Shown one piece after another: positions 19,572 through 26,401 of a stretch of DNA of 26,401 bases. The notes below the pieces were generated by a model that searched no databases, had not been told where the DNA came from, and worked only from the letters and a program-made list of their open reading frames with translations. Numbering within the stretch: the stretch's first letter is position 1; each line of letters starts with the position of its first letter. The DNA is from Haplosporangium gracile. Its lineage: Eukaryota; Mortierellomycota; Mortierellomycetes; Mortierellales; Mortierellaceae. The stretch covers positions 1 to 26,401 of the forward strand of contig JAAAUF010000592.1 of NCBI GenBank assembly GCA_015499985.1, in the 5' to 3' direction. Both the position numbers and the translations under genes were made by a program.

Positions 19572-22500
19572 TCAAGCAACAACAGCACCAGGGTGACAGC
19601 GGACATAAAAGAAGAGATATCCAGATCGCGCACGGTATCGAGTGAGGTCAGAGATAGATCCCAACCTGGTGGTCTTTGCGCCGTCATGGCACCTCCAAAT
19701 TCCGTCCGTTCCAAGTCGATCACAGACATAGCGGCCTTTTTGTCCTGCAGCGGCCACTGCAGGCGACGATGACATGGACAGACCGGTGTGGCTGACAACC
19801 GCTTGGAGACGAAAGAGACCTAAACTTTGATCTTCCACTATTTGTATCTGTGAGGAGGAAGGAGCCCTGTCCTTGCCCTTAGATGCCCGTGTGACTCGGC
19901 GTGCAGGTGTCGTGTCGTCATCGTCGCCATCCCAGCAGATCACAGAAGGGGCTGATGTCGAGTCGTGTTGTTCGTGTCTGTCCTGGCCAGCATGGCGACG
20001 AGTAGTGGCAGTAAAGTCGGACTGTCGTGTCCGAGGTGGGAACTCTAGACGCAGTGACTGGGAAAACGTCTCTGTTGGGGATGGCGACTGCGACAATGAA
20101 TATGGCTGAGAAAGCGATGACGTTTCCAGATCGTTGCCTCTCAAGGATCCCTGTCTATCAATGAAATCAATTGTGCTAGACCTCTTGAGCTGTGCGGGAA
20201 GTTTCTTCCGCAGATGGTGATTTTGGTGGCGGTGGTGACGGTCCGAGGGCGAGCGGTCCAGCTGAGAGCAGGATCGCATCAATGTCGCCACCATCTTCTT
20301 TTTTTCCAGCAGCTTCTTCTGGCTAGTAGCCTTGTCGGGCGAGATGTTCTCCTTGTTTTCTTCCTGGTCCATCAAACTTCTCCGGATCGCCTCCTCTACG
20401 TGCTTCTTTTCCTGTTCTTGGGCGTCTGCCTCAGTGGGAGATGTCGATGTATCCCCGGTCATGAGCGACGCCAGCACTGCAGCCTTGAAGTCTTCATCGC
20501 TTTCGTCATCATCGCCATCACCATCGCCGTCCGTGCTCTTTTTACCGCCTCCATCTTTACCGACGCCCTTCTCTTTGTCCTCGTGCACGGTAAAGGTATC
20601 TCTCCGGTCAGGCAGTTCCAGTCTCGGGCTAACCTTGGGCGTACCGACATTCGACGAGTGCGCGCTCGTCCTCAAAGATCCAGATAGACTCCTGGAATCC
20701 CGTTTGATCCTGCTTGCAAAGTCGGGATGCGCAAATGGATTGTCAAGACCAAAGACCTGGGAGGAAACGGCCTCGCCCTCTTCCTCTGGCTCATCCTTCG
20801 ACTTTCTATCCACGACTGAGCTCTGCGACATAGTCATCTGCGAAGCCCTGATCGACTCTTCCATCGCCCACTGATATTGCTCTTCCTCTGTCGGTGCCTC
20901 GTAAAACGAAAGTGATTCCTGACTCTGTTGGCTCTATAAAATACCAACAGTCAGCAAGAACGCGATGATGAGAAACGTTTTGTCAGAGAAATGCTTCCCA
21001 TTAGAGGCGACACTGGTTATCACAATAATCAGCATGCCATGCATACTTACTGCAATAATGATTGCATCCTCGTCGTCACTGTCCAGTATGATGGGGAAAT
21101 CAGAGGTGGTTCCAAACGTGCCATCTTCACGAAGCTTAGCAATGTATCGTTCAGCGGGCGGTGGTGGCGTGTGGAAGTGATCGTGTTGTCCTCGTGGGCT
21201 GACGGATGAAAAGGGTGAGCTGCTGGAACTAGGAACACTATCGCTCGGGATGTGCGGTCGCATCCCAAAGTCTTCCTGAAAATACGTCAACGATCCTGCC
21301 TCATGTGTGAACGCCTCTGCGCTGCAAAACTGAGCTATAGGATATTAAATAGAACAAATAAGAATCATCGTCAATACTGAATTTTTAAAGCTATGACTCA
21401 AGAATGTAATAAATTACGCGGTATGTCAACTTACTGAACTCAAGCGTCGCGTCGATGTTGACATGACTGCGATGCTTCCTGTAGCCGCCTACTGGGTTGG
21501 ATGAGAATCGCTTCAAACATAAAACGAGAACCTCAGGCAACTGCGACAAGGATCGATGCACAGTTGCCTGATCAGAATGGCACTTTTGACATTCCACCGG
21601 CTTTGTGTCGAACAGTTGAGGCACGAGACTGCCAACGCTAACTGCGTCCTGGCTATTTGGCAGAAAAAATAAAATAAAATTAGAAATACAATTTCTATTA
21701 CATGTAACGCACAAGGACAAAGACGGCATCAATACATACTTGGATCTGCTGCTACTGCCATCGTGCGCCGGTACCTCCAGCTGAAGATCTTGATATTGCT
21801 CAGAGCTGCGAATCATACTCCCGCAATTGAGGCACTCTGAGACGCGGTCGATTTTTCCCGTGAATAACTGAGAAATAGGATTCTCTTCCCGATCATTGAA
21901 TTCTTTCCGCACTTGGCTGAGGCAGTCGTTCAAAAACTCGCGCGCGTCATCAACCTCTCCTCCGAGGCTTCCTGTTGAACTCTTGACAATTTTGTTTGAA
22001 ACTTCATCCTCCTTGATCTTCAGGTTTCCAGTCTTAGAGTAAACGGTATGAGCATCAACGATTGATCTATATATATAAAAAAGAAAAAAAGTCAGTATCG
22101 AATCAAGTAACAATCCATGAAACCTCAGGAGAGCTATCAAAAGTGACACTCACTGGAATAGCCCATCTTGGACGCCACAAATGAGTAGCAAGTAGGAGTC
22201 AGTAAGATCTGGCACAAGAGGGTTGAGACAGAGCATCGCCTGAAGTACAGCATTGATACACTTTGATCCGCTAGATCTGCTGTCAAACGAAAGAAAAAAG
22301 TAATGGGTGATGTTAGCAAGGCGAAAGGTCGGCGTGTCTTTAGTTTATTTTTTTTTCAGGATGAATAAAAAAAGTTTGCTTACTTTTCAAGCACCCCTGA
22401 ATCCTTGGAAGATTTGTGGTCTAACTCACGGCCATATCTCTTGGACCTGTCATTCATCGACCGCAATACTCTAAGAGTTGGGACCTTTGCATGAAACTGT

Positions 22501-24242
22501 GGTCTCGGAACAGGATCTATGTGACATTGAATAAAAAGTGAGAACTTAGCACAATTGCAGAAATGATAAAAAAACAAGAACTACAATCCGCCTTAATACG
22601 CTTTACCTGGCGTGTGATGTGTAGAGTGCCCAATGTGCGCAAATCTGTCAAAAACTTGCGCTCTATTAGGGGTAATAATCTAAAAACAAAAACAGTTCAA
22701 AGCAATATCGCACGGGCTAGCTATGAGTGCAGTTTCTCAGAGCAAGGGGTTGATGTCACGATGTCTCCTTTTCATGCTATCGCTTGCATGTCCAGCTAAA
22801 GAGACGTACCTCTACATTATCGCGTGCAGGAGAGCTTGGGATGCGCCACCGCTCAGGCGTGGCTTGAGGTATAGGAGGCGATGTTGAGAGGACAGTATCG
22901 ACTACTTCTTTGGACTGGCGGTGAGATTTGAAAATGTCCTGAGAGATAACAGAGCGCGACTTCTTCAGGGTATGTTCCGGTTCAGTCGAAGGGGTGAAAT
23001 GGTGGATCACTCTCTTTCTGGAGGGGGTTGAAGGCTCAGCTGGTCCAACCGCGATGGGTGGAAGGTCAGGTGCAAGATCGTTTTTTGCGGTTAAGTAAGC
23101 AGAACTTGCATCCGGCTTGACAATTCCGGCCTTGGGTCGATGCCGCGGAAAGCCATCGCAATTGCCAGCTACGCGTCATTGCCATGGTAGATGAACGGTG
23201 GCAAAGAAGGTTCCGGCGTTGGAAGGCAAGATACGTACAAACAATTACCAAGAACGAAGGAAAGAGTAAAAAAAAAAGTTGAAAAGAAGGATGAGAAATA
23301 TGAGAGCAGAAAGGCGCACCAGCTGCCGATCCATTTGTGCAGCTGGCCTTCGTTGTAAGGTTGAAAGATTAGTGCTCACTTACGTCGAGTCTTTATCTGC
23401 GTCAACTGTTCATACAACTTTTGACCATCTTCCACGGTCGTCAAGGTAATGTCAAGTCGCATCTTGTTGTTCAGATGTAGCTTAACAGTACGCGTTTTAT
23501 CGGTAAAGTAAACTTGTCGAACGTTTTGCGTCAACTGCATCAACATAAAAAAAGGCGTGGTATATACCAACAATGTTAGTTATGCGGAACTAACGTGGCG
23601 TGGCATGCATGTGTGTGCACACAATCGCAAACAGGTAGGTGATCACAATTGGCAATGCAGAAAACTGTCCTCTTCATCCTCTCCATCAAAAACTTTTACC
23701 TTGAAATCTACGTAGTCCAGTTCCTCTTGAAGATCCAAGTAAAAATTGACCGAAGCAGTATCTAAGGGATGAAGGAAGGGTAAAAGAGAACAATGCCAAT
23801 ACCAAGTGGAAAAGGATGACGAAAGTGCATTGATGGGTAAGAGACAGATCTTGGATAGAGATTATTCATTCATTCCTAGGTTGCCTAGGAAGCAACTGAG
23901 GAGTAATTGACGCAAAACAGACAGACAGAAACAGAAAGGATACAATAGGCAAGTGGCCCAAAAAAAAAGAAGGGTAGAAAGAGTGAAAAGAAAGAAGGAA
24001 AAAGCACAAAGGAGAGTGAAAAAAGGGAGTTGAGGAGGGTGCAATCAGCAAAGAAAGTCTCAGATAACAAGGACGGTACCATCACAGGCGAGCCAACATT
24101 GGACATTCTCGAACTTGCGACTCAGGGAGGTGCGCTCGAGGTCAACAGCATGAACGAAGTCGCAGAGCGATACTGGAGGATGGCTGTAGTCATCGTCGGC
24201 CAGGGAAGGTCGAGAAGCCGAGTTCATATTGTCGCTGGTCAT
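19572..24242 (-). CDS. USP37-like ubiquitin-specific protease with three UIMs (11 exons, about 1084 aa)
   Basis: Minus-strand exons: 24242-24080, 23761-23700, 23534-23384, 23168-22810, 22679-22607, 22516-22384, 22276-22154, 22066-21740, 21652-21435, 21334-21051 and 20933-19572; ten GT-AG introns of 87-318 bp keep phase throughout. USPs remove ubiquitin from proteins. Order: an N-terminal PH-like region resembling that of USP37 (about 15-126), a linker, the Cys box with C320 (SKCINAVLQAM), zinc-binding CxxC pairs C433/C436 and C485/C488, the LVLCLKRF strand, then UIMs at about 647-662, 775-789 and 804-820. The catalytic domain closes with QAVVSHTG and RARSGYLFFYV. Three UIMs inside the split catalytic domain is the USP37/USP26/USP29 plan (human USP37 is 979 aa). 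Oddities: GRY (R1032) replaces the usual GHY, so the catalytic His is absent, and the Cys box lacks the usual NLGNT. A KEN motif sits at 825-827. It may be inactive or altered. The start ATG (A at -3) is the first in frame that gives the conserved N-terminus. Confidence 0.88.
22277..22281 (-). other. NAGNAG tandem splice acceptor before the USP Cys box
   Basis: On the minus strand intron 6 ends ...GACAGCAG followed by ATCTAGCGG. The exon can begin at 22276 (joining to K, S, S, G, S, K, C) or at 22279 (joining to N, R, S, S, G, S, K, C). Both keep frame. The choice swaps one Lys for Asn-Arg six to seven residues before the catalytic Cys. Confidence 0.6.
23873..23891. other. Perfect 8-bp-arm hairpin in USP intron 1
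   Basis: TTCCTAGG, a TTG loop and CCTAGGAA form a perfect inverted repeat containing two CCTAGG palindromes. It lies inside the first USP intron (24079-23762). No function is known to me. Confidence 0.5.
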
Positions 24243-24960
24243 AGTGGGTAGCGAATGAGTGAGGGAGGTTGTTGGAAGGGAGCGAGGGATCGCAATCAGA
24301 ACCGACGACTGACTTGCTGCTTCTGCCGCACCTTCTTTAAAGTTGAAGTGAGCACGCCAGTGGGAGGCGAATCACGGCTGAAAAGTAGCGGCTGATGAGA
24401 TTCGGTGAGTGAGAGGGAAAAGGGATGGAGGTGGAGGGGAAAGGAATGCCTCTATCAAAGAGAGTGTCCAATCTGGATGTGGTCTCTCACGACAGTGTTG
24501 TCCTTTAGGGATGGGAGTCCGGGAGTGTCAGTCTAAACTGGGGATGAAACGGACAAGAAATACAAAGAAAGGGCAAGGAAATGAGAGAGAGGTAATTTGA
24601 TTGAGGGAATGTGAAAAAAAGGGATTGCGGTTGAGTTTGGGTGATTTAGTTGATTTAGCTGCTCGTTTATGTGATGTCGAGCAGCAAGAGGATCGACAGG
24701 AGGAAGGAGAGATGATGTCGATGGTAAAAAACAAAAAGCGCAAAAGAACGGACGAGACAAACGCCGAAGGAGTGGGTGGGTGATAGAAAGGGGAGAAAAG
24801 TAAAGAAGAGGACAAAAAAAGAGCGCGACACACTCGAACACAGAAGGGACAAACTGCTCTAAATCCAGACAGGCCGGCGGAATTAACGACCCCTCATAAA
24901 AACACACGCGCACACACAGACAGACAACGCAAATACACCAGAAAGCAAGCACCAACAACT
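24243..24960 (-). promoter_or_regulatory. Probable promoter/5' UTR of the USP gene
   Basis: Going upstream from the USP start, the minus strand is pyrimidine-rich (plus strand GA-rich) for about 700 bp, like the tracts before VTC4 and Dicer. Open frames in it (for example 24533-24958 minus) translate to Ser/Leu/Phe/Pro-rich low-complexity strings and look like composition artefacts. No TATA or CCAAT element was identified. Confidence 0.4.
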
Positions 24961-26280
24961 AAGCCGTACCCATTGGGACCATTCAAGGGATACCCATCAG
25001 ATATACTCTGATGAACAATTGTCTATAAATCATATCAATGGTACAAGCTGCTGCCGCGTTTTTTTGTCCAGTCAATTTCTTGGAGGTGTGAAATCTATCA
25101 GCCCGATTGCACAGGTGATTCGAGTGTTGCTTTTCTGCATGAAACCGGAGAACTAGGATGACGTTGGGTTGTTTGCGGATGTTTAAATGACTGGCGTTTT
25201 TTGTCTTGTCGAAAGCAACTGGGATGCGCCCTTGAATCCGTGCTGTAAAGTAAAGAAAGTCCCAGCTATCTTCGTCATTCGTGTTTGTTTAGACATTAAG
25301 CGTGTTTGTTTGTTTATTTGTTTGTTTTTAATCGCCCGTTGGCTACATGTCGTCGGCGTTCCCTTTTCCCTTTTGCCCTCTATCGTGTCCTACCTACCCT
25401 ACCATCACGCCTACACTCGACTGGGCCCACTCCCTCAATCGATCAATTGGCTCCCACCCTCTCCCCCAGTTGTCTGTTCTCCACTCACGCGTGGATTTGA
25501 CTGCGAAAAGTTGTTTAATTTATCAAATAACAGTCACATCACAGATTGTACTGAAAAATTGGTGGCAAAAGGTCAAATAAAGCGCAGATCGCGTGGAAAA
25601 AAAAATATATTTGGGAGTGATTCGGGCTGTTCGTTTTATCGACAACTCGCCTGCACTCCCGCACTAATGCCATGTAGAACGGCCGACGAACTCAATTCCA
25701 CAAAAAGTAAATAAGCCGGATGAATAGTCTCGCATAAAGAGGGGTAACAGATAAACAATCAAAGAGAGGAACTGACAAGCATAAGGAATTGTCGAGCAAT
25801 TAGCCTTCAAAGGTCGGGGCCGCTCTACATGGACCTAGTGTGTATCAATCCAAAAGTGATAAAAAATGGATCAGTCTATTTGACAACCCTAGTACTAAGC
25901 GCCTTGTTGCAATGTTACAAACCCATTACTGATGCGTTCATTTCATTGCTCATCTTCTTACGGCTCAATTCATAAAACTCATGTGTCATCACCAGGGCTT
26001 GTCAGTAGCTAAAAAGTGATGATTTCAGCACAAACGTTTTAATGATCACCTCCGGGGGGTGCACAAATAAAACTTCGAGGGAGCGCGAAGGAAAGCAAGT
26101 CGTCTCAATGAGTTTAGCCTCTCCTGTACATGTTTTTGTCTTGAAAAAAAAAGTGAGCTACATGTACTTAATGCGGAAAACGGAAGGGGCCGTCAAATAA
26201 TTCGAGCAACTGGAATTGTCCAAGATATTAAACCGAAAAAAAAAGAGCTACACTCGTTACATTACAAACAGGAATATCCT
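24961..26280. other. Intergenic region without a supported gene
   Basis: Less biased in composition than the left flank. One ATG-initiated open frame of 175 codons (25187-25714, plus) has no recognisable domain and mixes hydrophobic and basic low-complexity stretches; I do not call it a gene. An 8-bp inverted repeat GTACATGT/ACATGTAC lies at 26126-26167 around an A-rich spacer. No tRNA, rRNA or transposase frame was seen. Confidence 0.55.
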
Positions 26281-26284
26281 ATTT

Positions 26285-26392
26285 GTTGCCCACCCCTTTT
26301 GGCTCCTTATTTGTTGCCCATAGTAAAGTATATTCGTTGCCCACAGTTTTGCTCTAATCCGGTGCCCACCCCAAAATCTTAAACGTTGCCCA
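26285..26392. repeat. Interspersed array of GTTGCCCA motifs
   Basis: Four exact GTTGCCCA copies (26285-26292, 26313-26320, 26336-26343, 26385-26392) and one variant GGTGCCCA (26361-26368), all in the same orientation and spaced 28, 23, 25 and 24 bases start to start. The spacers are AT-rich and differ, so this is not a plain tandem repeat. The window ends 9 bases later, so the array may continue. Spaced short direct motifs like this are seen in subterminal regions of some DNA transposons and in clustered protein-binding sites. Confidence 0.7.
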
Positions 26393-26401
26393 TGGCTCTG
26401 T

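Noticed and set aside
19700..19790. Hidden intron that would explain the missing USP His
   Set aside because: No GT-AG pair of realistic length around 19730-19790 restores a GHY box, and the frame is continuous into the conserved C-terminus.
24533..24958. 141-codon minus-strand frame upstream of the USP start
   Set aside because: Pyrimidine-rich DNA gives a Ser/Leu/Phe/Pro string. It is better explained as promoter or leader of the USP gene.
25187..25714. ATG-initiated open frame of 175 codons on the plus strand
   Set aside because: No recognisable domain, low-complexity hydrophobic and basic stretches, no supporting splice or promoter signals. More likely a chance frame.

Overview
This looks like a nuclear contig from a fungus, most likely an early-diverging one (Mucoromycota, Mortierella-like). 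That placement is inferred, not proven. It rests on protein-coding genes split by GT-AG introns of mostly 87-320 bp, a polyphosphate polymerase of the fungal SPX-VTC-DUF202 type, a full-length Dicer, and a USP37-like deubiquitinase with three ubiquitin-interacting motifs. I do not expect this last architecture in budding yeast. Intergenic DNA is strongly strand-asymmetric, with purine-rich and pyrimidine-rich tracts, homopolymer A/T runs and microsatellites.

Layout: (1) 1-6290 is a long gene-poor stretch of simple-sequence DNA that ends in a pyrimidine-rich tract before the first gene. (2) 6291-9417 (+) encodes VTC4, the catalytic subunit of the vacuolar polyphosphate polymerase, in 3 exons (744 aa). 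(3) 13465-9724 (-) encodes Snu114/EFTUD2, the U5 snRNP GTPase, in 7 exons (991 aa). (4) 13839-19168 (+) encodes a Dicer-like RNase III enzyme in 5 exons (1572 aa). (5) 24242-19572 (-) encodes a USP37-like ubiquitin-specific protease in 11 exons (about 1084 aa). (6) 24243-26401 has no convincing gene and ends in a short array of GTTGCCCA motifs cut off by the window edge.

Gene order is strictly alternating. VTC4 and SNU114 are tail-to-tail (306 bp apart), SNU114 and Dicer are head-to-head (373 bp, probably a shared bidirectional promoter), and Dicer and the USP are tail-to-tail (403 bp). The genes do not form a pathway. The only functional echo is that the divergent pair, Snu114 and Dicer, both act in RNA processing. 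All exon models were built by reading splice sites and checking that reading phase is kept across every junction.

The most notable points are these. The USP has Arg where the catalytic His is expected, and an atypical Cys box lying right after a NAGNAG tandem acceptor. A KEN-box-like motif lies near its third UIM. The Dicer C-terminal dsRBD is split by a Ser/Gln-rich insertion of about 65 residues. An 804-bp intron interrupts the SPX ligand-binding helix of VTC4. The GTTGCCCA array lies at the right edge. I found no CRISPR array, rRNA, recognisable tRNA or intact transposon.
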